From Verticillium longisporum (lineage: Eukaryota > Ascomycota > Sordariomycetes > Glomerellales > Plectosphaerellaceae), in contig JAETXT010000008.1 in the NCBI GenBank assembly GCA_019188255.1, positions 3,224,001 to 3,288,000 on the forward strand: a stretch of DNA of 64,000 nucleotides, in the 5' to 3' direction. Within the stretch, counting starts at the first letter, position 1. Every line of letters begins with the position of its first letter. The notes under the pieces were generated by a model that made no database searches, had not been told where the DNA came from, and was given only the letters and a program-made list of their open reading frames with translations. Both the position numbers and the translations under genes were made by a program. This document shows, one piece after another, positions 22,574 to 31,851 of this stretch.

Positions 22574-23504
22574 TTAGGCCGTGAACGCGATAGCGCGCTT
22601 GTTGTTTTTCTTGCCGAACAGGCCAGCAATACCAGCGCCGTTCTTGTTCTTCTTCCTCTTCCCACCGCCGGTGGCAGCGTTGGTGCCGGCATTGGCGCCG
22701 GCATTGGCGCCGGCATTGGCGCCGGCATTGGCGCCGGCATTGGCGCCGGCATTGGCGCCAGCATTGTTGGTTCCCTTCCCGCGATGGTGACGGGCCTCGA
22801 GCGCGGCGTAGTCGACGACTTCAACCTCTTCCCGCTTGTTGTTCTTCTTTCCGAACAGGCCAGCAATACCGGCGCCGTTCTTGTTCTTCTTCCTCTTCCC
22901 ACCGCCGGTGGCAGCGTTGGTGCCGGCATTGGCGCCGGCATTGGCGCCGGCATTGGCGCCGGCATTGGCGCCAGCATTGTTGGTTCCCTTCCCGCGATGG
23001 TGACGGGCCTCGAGCGCGGCGTAGTCGACGACTTCAACCTCTTCGCGCTTGTTGTTCTTCTTTCCGAACAGGCCAGCAATACCGGCGCCGTTCTTGTTCT
23101 TCTTCCTCTTCCCACCGCCGGTGGCAGCGTTGGTGCCAGCATTGGCGCCGGCATTGGCGCCAGCATTGTTGGTTCCCTTGCCGCGGTGATGGCGAGCCTC
23201 CAGGGCAACTGGCTCTTCGGCCTGCAAAGCCAGTCAGTCCGAGTCCACAGTGTATTCGTCTTGCAACTCACCTCGCGCTCCTCGACAGCCGTGGTCATGG
23301 CAAAAGCTGGCATGGCCAGGGCAACAACGGGGGCCTGTGAAATATAATTGTCAGCAACGGTTACACTTCCCACATGTTCGACACTGGGTGACGAACCATG
23401 CGCCTGGCAAGCTGGTTTCCTGGCGCACCAGTGCTAAAGGACTGGACACCAGTGGCGGCAAGAACAGCGGCCACCAAGACGTGGCTGAAAGTGGGAGCGT
23501 GCAT
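22574..23504 (-). CDS. Secreted Kex2-type tandem-repeat precursor, candidate dikaritin-like RiPP precursor
   Basis: Exons 23397-23504, 23272-23334 and 22574-23221 (introns 62 and 50 nt) encode 272 aa, all in phase. Residues 1-22 form a signal peptide (MHAPTFSHVLVAAVLAATG). Three tandem units follow (58-116, 117-187, 188-266), each ending in Lys-Arg, and then a six-residue tail. A unit holds LEARHHRGKG, a run of Gly-Ala-Asn-Ala repeats of different length (expanding from unit 1 to 3), GGGKRKK, and the invariant AGIAGLFG (103-110, 174-181, 253-260) before KKNNKR. Units 2 and 3 also contain VEVVDYAALEA with Tyr124 and Tyr195; unit 1 has a diverged VALEA without Tyr. This architecture is that of Kex2-processed repeat proteins, including dikaritin precursors. 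The divergent UstYa gene supports the RiPP reading. Alternatives are a cell-surface repellent-like peptide or a pheromone-like precursor. Confidence 0.8.
22681..23170 (-). repeat. In-gene 12-bp minisatellite in three arrays of growing length
   Basis: The Gly-Ala-Asn-Ala runs are encoded by nearly identical 12-bp units, GGCGCCAATGCC on the coding strand. The arrays lie at about 23130-23170, 22920-22980 and 22681-22766, with roughly two, four and six copies. The whole units around them are also near-identical at DNA level, showing recent duplication or gene conversion. Confidence 0.9.
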
Positions 23505-24794
23505 GATGATGAATTGGGCTTAGCTGGCCGGCAGCGAATGACAAACTGTAGAAAATAAACGACAAGGAGGGAATGGAAGAAGATCGCGTCGAGCGAGTGT
23601 GAGATGGAGAACCCAGTTGTGAATTTGGTGAGAGGTTTTGAGAGGGTTTATATTGCGGTCTGGCCGTGTTCCAAAGGACGGGCGCAGGAGCGAGCCCGTC
23701 GTTCTGAAGGGCCCATCTCTTGCGAATGTCTTCGCTTGGGCTCTGTACCTGGACAACTTGGGACGAAGCTCCCAACTCCTCGTGTCAGAAATTACTTTTC
23801 CAAGTCTAACACTGGGCCCAGAGATGCCCCAGTGTGCCGAACAGCCTCCAGGCCAGCCGCATTCCCGTTCGCAAGCGGCATACGAAGGGCATCAGAATGC
23901 TCAGAACGTCCAACGTTGCGATCTCGGTCAACATGGGTCATGCTTCATGGGGCACGTCAGTCGAAGTTTCACGGATCAGACGGCGCACACTTTTACACCA
24001 GGAAGCGCTGTCGAGGTTTCGAGGCGATCAGTCGCAAGGCTCATCTTGCGGATCAGTTGCCAAGACTTGATGATGGCCCGCGAGGGTGGCACAGGGAAGG
24101 TTTCAACAGTCGAAAAGACAAGAACACGTGACCCCTGTATGGCAGATCACCACTGGGATACTGGATCGCCGGCAAAGGCGCATCTATTGTTGATCCCCCA
24201 TGCTTCTTCCCCTTGCGAACTTTCATGTGGGGGGATCAGACCCCTGTTTCGCTCCGAACTTGAACACTGAGACACGACACCACTGCGTCAGGATCTATGC
24301 TGAAACTCCGAAACGTATTTTCGGCAGCCTGGAACGGAATCGCCGCCCGCGAAGCATTACTATCGGATTGCTGGCGATTGGACACGCAGGGTTTCTCTGG
24401 CTCGCTTGCATGTCTCTTTTGGAGACTGTCTCGCCTCGAATTGCCCTGCTGTGTCGTAATGCGCCGTCAGCAGTCGTTCACAGTGCTCGGGGCACATGCG
24501 AGGAACTACAACCCGTCGAATGGTAGGCCTGGGCCTGGAGGGCGACCCCTATTTTGTGCACGGCACCAAACTAGACTGGGAGTTTACAGCACTCGTCTCA
24601 TCTGTGCTGGGTCTGAGCGAATCTGTCGAGAGCGAGCGCCTCTGCGCCTAGCGATGCTTTTCAACTTTCCTCCGTTTCGACCGCTTGCTGACTTTCCCAA
24701 GCCTTTCTCTCTTTTCCTGCCACTTCACTTCTTTTGAGCACCAGGCGTGCCATTGTTTCCACGCGTTTTTGCCCTTATTTCGAAGCCAACCAGC
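23505..24794. promoter_or_regulatory. Shared divergent promoter region of the precursor and UstYa genes
   Basis: About 1.3 kb separates the two divergent start codons and contains no convincing gene. On the minus strand TATAAA occurs at 23652-23647, about 145 bp before the precursor start, a plausible TATA box. A CGG-N5-CCG inverted repeat lies at 24335-24345, the kind of site bound by Zn2Cys6 regulators; a single match in this length is not statistically strong. A CT-rich tract (24660-24735) precedes the UstYa start. The open frames 23604-24270 and 24297-24737 have no domain and are not accepted. Confidence 0.45.
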
Positions 24795-25787
24795 ATGTCG
24801 AGCAAGACCTACGAATCGAGAATCCCAGAGGAGGATGAAGAAAGCCTTACAGAGACTCTAGCAGAGAGCGTGTCCGATGAAAAGCGGGAATGGAAGCGCA
24901 TGAGCTTGTATGAAGAGCGGCCACGAAGCTGGTTCAAGTCCGTGAAACAGAACTGGCAGTGGCTGGCCCACGGCGTACTCTTGTCCATGTCGCTGGTGTC
25001 GCTGGTGCAGGCGTACCGAATTCGCCATGCCGATCGAGATGTCTTCTTCACCAAGAAGTATTCTTCCTATTGTGAGTCGTACAAGAGATTCATCGGACCT
25101 GCGCCTTTGCTGACCACTCGAAGCTCCTGTCGCAGAAGTCGTCAACTACCACACGGAGCGGTACAACCTCACACCCGTCATGGACTGGTCTCCCTATGTC
25201 GGATACGGCAAAGAAGTCGACCGGGCGTGGGATCACATTACCAACAATGGTATGCGACCTCAATCCCCTTTAGAGTTGCGCTTTGTTGTTGACAGATCGC
25301 AGTTGGCGACCAGATGATCTCGCAGGCCGAGTTAGAACGTCTGGGTCTCGATCCAACGTCCATCAAGTGGAAACATCCCACTACTGGCGAGGAGGGCTAC
25401 CGTGTTGGCATCGAGGTCTTCCACCAGCTACACTGCCTGAATCTTCTTCGCATGGCTACGTGGAGCGAATACTACTCACAAGAGGAGGTCGGTGGTGACG
25501 TTGCCACTGATCCTGAGGACCTCCGTGGGCATATTGGTATGTCCAACGTCTACTCTCTGACGGCGAACAACTGCCGAGGCTTACTTGACATAGACCACTG
25601 TCTCGAGGCGTTGAGGCTAAATTTGATGTGTCAAAGTGACATTGGCATCTTTACCTTCAAGAACTATCCGGATTTGCCAGTGGAAGGCCACTGGCCAGAC
25701 TTCAGCACGTTGCATGTCTGCCGCAACTTTGACGACATCAGGAATTGGGCCATGGTCAACTCGGTAACGTTTGAAGATGAGGAATAG
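24795..25787 (+). CDS. UstYa-family (DUF3328) oxidase
   Basis: Exons 24795-25071, 25124-25249, 25303-25536 and 25594-25787 give 276 aa, with all phases closing. The N terminus is cytosolic and acidic. One membrane segment spans about residues 56-73 (WLAHGVLLSMSLVSLVQAY), followed by a lumenal domain. It carries both diagnostic HxxHC motifs: HQLHC at 175-179 and HIDHC at 211-215. The second is created exactly across the last intron. Known UstYa enzymes are copper-dependent and cyclise core peptides of ustiloxin-, asperipin- and victorin-type RiPPs or oxidise cyclochlorotine-type peptides. It is divergent from the repeat precursor and convergent with the MFS gene, 283 bp away. Only one UstYa gene is present; many clusters have two or more. 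Confidence 0.93.
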
Positions 25788-26070
25788 ATAGAAGCTAGAA
25801 TGAACATGCAAACGGCATATAGTAACGTGACGAGTCTCGCATTAAACGAAACGGTTTCATCTCGTGAAGGTTTGCCTCATAATTTCAGAAGGACGAGCTA
25901 CCTCAAGTCAAAAAGAGTCAGGAGAAAGAGCTCTATCGCGAGGTTGCATTGAATATCGAGATGTCAGGCGCCAGGCAGATCTTCCTCCCAGCCCCTCGTC
26001 TGGTTGAAGCCATGCAGCCTTGCCACTATCCGGTACCTTGACCAACCGTCCTCAGGCCAAAAAACAATGA

Positions 26071-27698
26071 TCATAGTGCCTTCTCTGCCGTATTCACATG
26101 CGTCTTTTCAGCCTCTGACCCGAGGGTTGAAATTCCAAGCACCTGGTCTGACATGGATGATTTACCCGAACCAAGGCTCTCGATTCTCTGTCGCATATTC
26201 CCTTCGGCGTTCAAGTCCTCGCCACTCTCACCCACGCAGTGAGCAGAGATGGTTGGCCTGTATCCGCTGTGGCTGCCCAAAAGATACCACGCGTACAGAC
26301 TCGTCGAAATCGACACGGCCAGGAAGGCAAATATCGTCCAGTTTCCCATGCTGTACATTGGAGCTGACCAGGCGGGGAACAGAAATGGCGCTGAGATGCC
26401 GGCGCAGTTCGAAATGGCAACCATGCCGCCTGTCGCAACCGCGGTTGCCGTAGATCCCTTGACAGTAGCCGTTCGATGCTGGGGTACTCGTCAGTAATCT
26501 GAGGGCCTGAAGCAGACAAGGAAGCATGCTTACCGCGATGAATGGCAGGACAGCAGCGTTAGTACAGGCGATGATACACACAGCCGCATACCGTACGGCC
26601 CAGTTCTCGACCGACGCCAGTACCAAGTATCCAGTGGCCACAAATACCAGGGCAAACACGATGTGTCTGGACCGCTCTTGGGTTCTGTCGCTGTGAACGC
26701 AAGCTCCGACAACCACCAAGAGCGCGAACAGGTTGGGAGGCACGGTCATGAGCTGGCCTGCACTCCCAGAGAACCCCAAATTCGCCACAATCGATGGGGC
26801 AAAGTACCCAAAGGCGTTGAGCGCGTTCGTCATGAGAAAGTACTGTATAGAGTACAGCCAGAACACAGGATCGATCAGAGTTCGTTTGACCGTCTCGCGG
26901 TCCCAGGTGGTGTCGCCCATTGTAGGCGCGCATGGACCGAGACGCTGGACGGCGAACGTCCTCTCCTCGGGCGTCAGCCATGACGCTGTCTGGGGATAAT
27001 CTGGCAACAAGAACCAGGCTGCGAGGCCGACGAGAGGGCGGGGTGTCCCTTCCAGAATGAAGGGCCACAGCCGGCCCGACAAGCGGCCGAAGCCATTCAG
27101 GAAGGAAATGCCAGAACCGATGAGTCCTGCGAAAGCGCAGCCGAGCGCCACGCACGATGCAAAGATGGCCATTCGCGTCGCCCGTTCTTCCGGCTTGTAC
27201 CAGAAGCAAAGATGCATCATGACTGCAGAAGAGAAGCCCGCTTCCGCGGCCCCCGAGAAGAACCTGGCCAGCAGGAGCGTCGAGAAGCTGGAGACGGCCG
27301 ATGTGCTCATGGCTACCAGTCCGATTGAGATGACGATTCGAGCGATCCACTTGCTCGGCGAGAAGTGCTTCATCAGCAGAGTGCCTGGGAACTCGAAAAT
27401 GACATAGGGCACGAAGAAAACAGCAATCACAATGCTGTACCGCGATCCTGAAAGGTCCAGCTGTTTGAGAATGTTGTCCTCCGGTTGCGTGTCATTCAGA
27501 GTCCGAGCATTACCCAGGCTGATACGGTTGAGGTAGCCTGGAACTGTTAGCAGGGGCTTCAACCAGCGGTCACCCGGAACAAGACTGACAGAGGAGATAA
27601 GTTATACACATCCACGGGAGCAAATGCATGTCTTGTTTCCTGATGACTCGTTTCTCCATCTCCCCGTCATTCAGATCAACGTTATCGACATCTGCCAT
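26071..27698 (-). CDS. MFS transporter, anion:cation symporter (Dal5/allantoate permease-like) family
   Basis: Exons 27590-27698, 26534-27537 and 26071-26478 (introns 52 and 55 nt) encode about 506 aa, in phase. The start ATG 27698 gives MADVDNVDLNDGEMEKRVIR; an in-frame ATG 54 bases upstream is possible. The signatures are YLNRISLGNART after the first helix, the FEFPGTLLMKHFSPSKWIAR loop and the RFFSGAAEAGFSSAVM segment. These mark the ACS branch of the major facilitator superfamily, with twelve predicted helices. The family carries allantoate, nicotinate, vitamins and other anions. The first intron donor is GTCAGT, with branch site CTAAC. The position beside the UstYa gene suggests export or uptake of the pathway product, but a generic nutrient transporter is equally possible. 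Confidence 0.87.
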
Positions 27699-29443
27699 CT
27701 CGAGTGCTGGCTGCGCCGAAAGAAACGGAGCGATCTGTACCGAAAGACCCATGACGGCAGGTCTGGCAAAAAATTCAACCAAATTCAAAGGCCGGCAAGT
27801 GGATGTTATCAGTGGCGACGGGACATCGACTCGTTCGTTGTCTGGAGGTATTGGAGCTTCGACAAGGAAATACGGGACAGCCAGATGGCCCGATTGCAGA
27901 CTCAAAGTCTGCAGAAGCCATAACATATATATATGGTGTTTACGAGGATGGGGACATACAGGTACGTCTAAGTTGCTCGTGAGGAGCCTTGCAAATCTGG
28001 CAAGGGAGCACCACCTGCCATCAGCAGCCACCTGTGTGGCGTGTTGAAGGTTCCAAGGCACAGATCTGACAGTTATGTGACATCTGTGTTGATGTCGTTC
28101 TTGATATGGTGTGTGCTGCCCTTCGTGACCATGCTGGGGCGATGCAACAACAAAGTCTTGAGTCGTTCATGCTCTTAATCCATGACAGTCTTGGGACCAA
28201 AAAGAAGCGACTCGTCACAGACTGAGCAATCGTGAGCGTCGCGATGCATTTTTCGAAAGATCAAAAGGTGAGAGCTGAGCAGAGGCCCTGGTGAACTCCT
28301 CTGCCGCGTGGTGGCTTGAGGCTTCCATGAGGGTCCTTGAGATAGACTTCATGGCACAATTTCTCCACAATCAGCCATCGCTATACCTCAATGGCCACCT
28401 GGGATATAAAAGCTTTGCCGAGTGGGATCACATGTTCCTCGCTTGCACCATACACATGATTTGAATGAACCATCATCACATGGAGAGAGTCTGTCTTAGA
28501 CAGTCGTCCAGACTCATGTCATCGAGTCTATAGCATCGCCATGCTGCCTACGAGCCACGATTGATGTCGTGATTACCACCTTGTTGTGAAGTATCCGAAC
28601 CGCTAGCGTAATGTTTGTTCTCGCTAGTTCGACATGAGGCTTCGAGGAGTCGTTCAATTGGCCGCTTGTATCTGAACAACAACAACATCAACAGGAGTAT
28701 TCACCTTCAACGCACCAGAATCAACGTGGAAACTCCGATCGCAACTAGCGAGCTTGTCGCTAGTATCATAGATATGGGCGCAGCACGGCTGAGGGTTACG
28801 AGATTTACCTGGCCTCCGATTTCGGGGGGAGGGGCGAACGGAAGGGGATTCCACCGCTATGCTGGTCTGTTTGTGACCTGCATGGACTTTAGTGTCGCTG
28901 TTTGTTGACATTTCGATGCGTCAATCAATATGTAGATCATATTTGCTACTTCCACCCGCCATTCTCTACTACTACGCCCAAAAAGGGACGGTTGACGCCT
29001 CGAATAGAAGGTAGCGAGAGTTGAGGAGGAGACATATTTGGTGTTGGCAGTTTGATATTTGTTTGAAGACACCATGACAACCTTGTTCATCAACAAACAA
29101 CGGTGACGGCCGCTTGTCACAATCATGATGGGGAAGGAGCGGTTGAATTCCTGCGCACCTTCGCGTCAAGCCCTTTTGTAGGTTTGCATTGTTGGACAAC
29201 CGTCAAAGGTGCAACGCTGGTGTCTTTGCAGCTTCTTAGCTGTCTCTGAAGGGCAAGATTTCGGGATTAGGATGAAGAGGATTCACTCCAAGAAGTATCC
29301 GACACAAGCACTGTACACCAGCTTCATTGAAGCACCTCGTCGCGTCTATAAGAGAGAAGACCATCGTATGATCCCATTCCAAAGCGGTATTCTCATGATA
29401 ACCACAACCAACTAGTACTCGCACCGCAAACGACCTGACTTTG
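27699..29443. other. Gene-free region
   Basis: About 1.7 kb and more AT-rich than elsewhere. No frame with a domain or convincing splice structure was found. The first part is the MFS promoter; the last 300 bases are probably the promoter of the cyclotransferase-like gene. Confidence 0.5.
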
Positions 29444-29923
29444 ATGATCTCCGATTACATGAGCGCCATGGCAACCACCACGTCCAGCACCACTCCCCCA
29501 TCGACTCCCCCCACCATTGCCCCTTGCCTAGAGCACACCTACTTCTTCTACGGCTCTCTCATGGATCCTGTCATTCTTGGAATTGTTACGGGCACCGACC
29601 GCCCTATCATCCTTCACGATGCCACCCTACGAGGCTACACTGCAAAGCTGTGGAGCATGTACCCGGCAATCGTTCCGGACCCCAACGGGCTCGTCCAGGG
29701 CAAGGTCTGGATCGACGAGGCGGCGAACCCCGGCACGGTGGCGCGGCTGCAGGCCTATGAGACGAACAACTACGAGGCGCGGGACTGCACCTTTTCGAGC
29801 CCCGATGAGGACAAGATTGGCAAGAATGGACGGGTTTTCGTATTTATCGGGAACCAGGAACAGCTGCGGGACGGAAAGTTTGATCTGGAGGCGTTCCAGA
29901 AAAGTTACGAGCTTGAGGACTGA
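29444..29923 (+). CDS. Gamma-glutamylcyclotransferase-like (AIG2/GGCT fold) protein, copy 1
   Basis: One exon, 159 aa. The first ATG of the frame is 29444, and two further ATGs follow within 10 codons. After a Thr/Pro-rich start comes FFYGSLMDP, the substrate loop of the AIG2/GGCT fold. It is followed by TLRGYTAKLWSMYPAI and LQAYETNNYEARDC, which contains the probable catalytic Glu. Enzymes with this fold release 5-oxoproline from gamma-glutamyl compounds; in the gliotoxin cluster GliK belongs here. The substrate is unknown. A second, divergent copy lies 0.5 kb downstream in the same direction. Confidence 0.87.
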   Translation: MISDYMSAMATTTSSTTPPSTPPTIAPCLEHTYFFYGSLMDPVILGIVTGTDRPIILHDATLRGYTAKLWSMYPAIVPDPNGLVQGKVWIDEAANPGTVARLQAYETNNYEARDCTFSSPDEDKIGKNGRVFVFIGNQEQLRDGKFDLEAFQKSYELED

Positions 29924-30432
29924 GATTCCGGTAAACGGAGAAATGAGGCACTCGAATGCTGTGCGGAATTGAATACGCTCCGTTGCTGCTGATTTAGGTC
30001 ACCCTGTCGTGGCAATAAGTGGCGCCAGCACCTCTCGATGGATTTCAAATGCGTAATTCATAGCTGGAAATATTCAAGAAGCCTAGTACACTAGGCAGTC
30101 TTCGGATGTAATGTGCAAGGCAGCCTCAATGGCTATGAAGATGGCCGACCATGCAGAGATTGTTGAGCCCACCACTTTAAGCTGGTGCCTTTTCCAAGGA
30201 ATCCCCCGTGATGGGATGCGACTAGGGGCTGCCAAGGCCACGGTTACGCCTCCAGGCGCCGCGCCCCCTTCTCCGCTGGCGGAGGTGACGAACATGCCGC
30301 GTGCTCTGCTTCGTATTTCGCAGCGGTTGACAACCGAGAAAGTGAGATGTTTGAAAGCTTCGCGCCCCGCGCAGGAGCACGTCCTGGCTGTCCTGTGCCA
30401 CTCGTTTGCCCGTGCCATCAGCCCAAATCACC
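29924..30432. other. Spacer between the two cyclotransferase-like genes
   Basis: No gene seen. It contains the 3' flank of copy 1 and the promoter of copy 2. Confidence 0.5.
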
Positions 30433-31287
30433 ATGATCGATCGATTTGGCGCCGATGCTAGCGCTCGCGGCTCGGGGCCTGCCGGGGCAATTGGCGACAA
30501 GCTATCAACGACATGGCCAACCGTTTCTACTCCACGACTCCAAGAGCCGCAGGAACCACACATGAATCCTGGGGACAGCGCTAGCGGCAACCTACCACGG
30601 CAACTCACAGACTATGCTTCTCAGGCCACTGACTCGAGCCTCGAGACGGCATTATTTCCATTTCACGTGTTCCTCTACGGGCCCCTGATGGACACAGATG
30701 TGCTGCAAGCTGTTGTCGGCATCGCGCGCAGGCCGACGCTCCACCCTGGGTACATTCGAGGATGGCGGGTACGGATGTACGGTACGCACCCTGCAATCGT
30801 ACCGCAGATGACGCTTGGACGAGGAGGGGACGTTGTGGTGGCTGGCATGGTGTGGGAGTGCCGTTCGCCGAAACAGCTCGCGCGGCTGCAGGAGTACGAG
30901 ACGGAAGCTTACATATTGTGTTCCTGCGAGGTAATTTTGAAAGGCGAAGGGACGGCACTGAAGAACAGCGAAGTGTTCTGCTGGGCCGGCCATGCAGACA
31001 GTGAGGAGTTGACGGATGGGTGGTTCGACCTGGGTTGGTATAGGGGAGCACATGAAGCCTGCGTTTGTGTGCGATTAGACACATGCGACATGTCGACCAC
31101 ACGTGGCCGAGCCATGGATTTGCCAGGCTTTGGATGGCCTCTTGACCGATATGACGTCCGGGAGACAAGTAATGCAACCTGCTCGATGCGATGCGGATCT
31201 CCTACTCTTCGAGGCTGTGACGGCGTCACATTCATAGCTGTGTTAGTAGGAAGGCTAAAACTGGTTCCATTTGAAAACCGTCATTGA
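30433..31287 (+). CDS. Gamma-glutamylcyclotransferase-like (AIG2/GGCT fold) protein, copy 2, extended
   Basis: One open frame of 284 aa from ATG 30433; ATG 30562 is an alternative nearer the domain. It aligns with copy 1: FLYGPLMDTDVLQAV for the substrate loop (the usual Ser is Pro here), RGWRVRMYGTHPAIVP, and ARLQEYETEAY for the active-site region. The equivalent of the copy 1 C terminus is DGWFDLGWYRGAH. Beyond it the frame runs on for about 70 residues with no recognisable sequence, so the tail may be read-through after loss of a stop or a missed intron. The loop substitution raises doubt about catalysis. It is probably a tandem duplicate that has diverged. Confidence 0.7.
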   Translation: MIDRFGADASARGSGPAGAIGDKLSTTWPTVSTPRLQEPQEPHMNPGDSASGNLPRQLTDYASQATDSSLETALFPFHVFLYGPLMDTDVLQAVVGIARRPTLHPGYIRGWRVRMYGTHPAIVPQMTLGRGGDVVVAGMVWECRSPKQLARLQEYETEAYILCSCEVILKGEGTALKNSEVFCWAGHADSEELTDGWFDLGWYRGAHEACVCVRLDTCDMSTTRGRAMDLPGFGWPLDRYDVRETSNATCSMRCGSPTLRGCDGVTFIAVLVGRLKLVPFENRH

Positions 31288-31851
31288 AATGGATGAATGA
31301 CTGCGAGAGTCCAACAGAAGAAAAGAACTGGAAACGCCGCGGCTGCATTGATCCATCGAGGACAGCTGTTGGCTAAGGCAGATGACCATTCTGGACGGGA
31401 GCTACTCCACAGCTCAGGCGGCCTTCTCGCTGTCGGTTGGAGCACAAGAGGCAAGATTCGAATAAGTAGAAGCTGTTCGTCTTTTGCGGAAGTTGCAATT
31501 GCTGCAAGATGCAGAGAAGACTGGTGTTGACAGAGAAGACTGGTGTTGACAGAGAAGACTGGTGTTGACAGAGAAGACTGGTGTTGACAGAGAAGACTGG
31601 TGTTGACAGAGAAGACTGGTGTTGACAGAGAAGACTGGTGTTGACAGAGAAGACTGGTGTTGACAGAGAAGACTGGTGTTGACAGAGAAGACTGGTGTTG
31701 ACAGAGAAGACTGGTGTTGACAGAGAAGACTGGTGTTGACAGAGAAGACTGGTGTTGGGAAGGCGCGTGTAGGCAGCAAGCTCCATTATCGATAACGATA
31801 AGCCAGACGCTGGGACCCACTTCGTTGGCCTGCCGTGGTGGGGTAACGACC
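31288..31851. other. Intergenic region upstream of the CSN5 gene
   Basis: Holds the 19-bp minisatellite described separately and the CSN5 promoter. The minus-strand frames spanning it are translations of the repeat. Confidence 0.6.
31513..31757. repeat. 19-bp minisatellite, 13 nearly perfect copies
   Basis: The unit AGAGAAGACTGGTGTTGAC is repeated twelve times exactly, and the 13th copy is cut at 17 bases. It ends 95 bp before the CSN5 start. The lack of divergence shows recent expansion. Confidence 0.97.

Noticed and set aside
22784..23347. Plus-strand open frame of 187 codons across the precursor gene
   Set aside because: It is the antisense of the repeat array; the minus strand has the signal peptide, introns and Kex2 sites.
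23604..24737. Three open frames between the precursor and UstYa genes
   Set aside because: Composition is Arg/Pro/Ser-rich without domain or splice structure; the region fits a divergent promoter.
31513..31757. CRISPR-like array
   Set aside because: Units are directly adjacent with no spacers, in a eukaryotic genome; it is a minisatellite.
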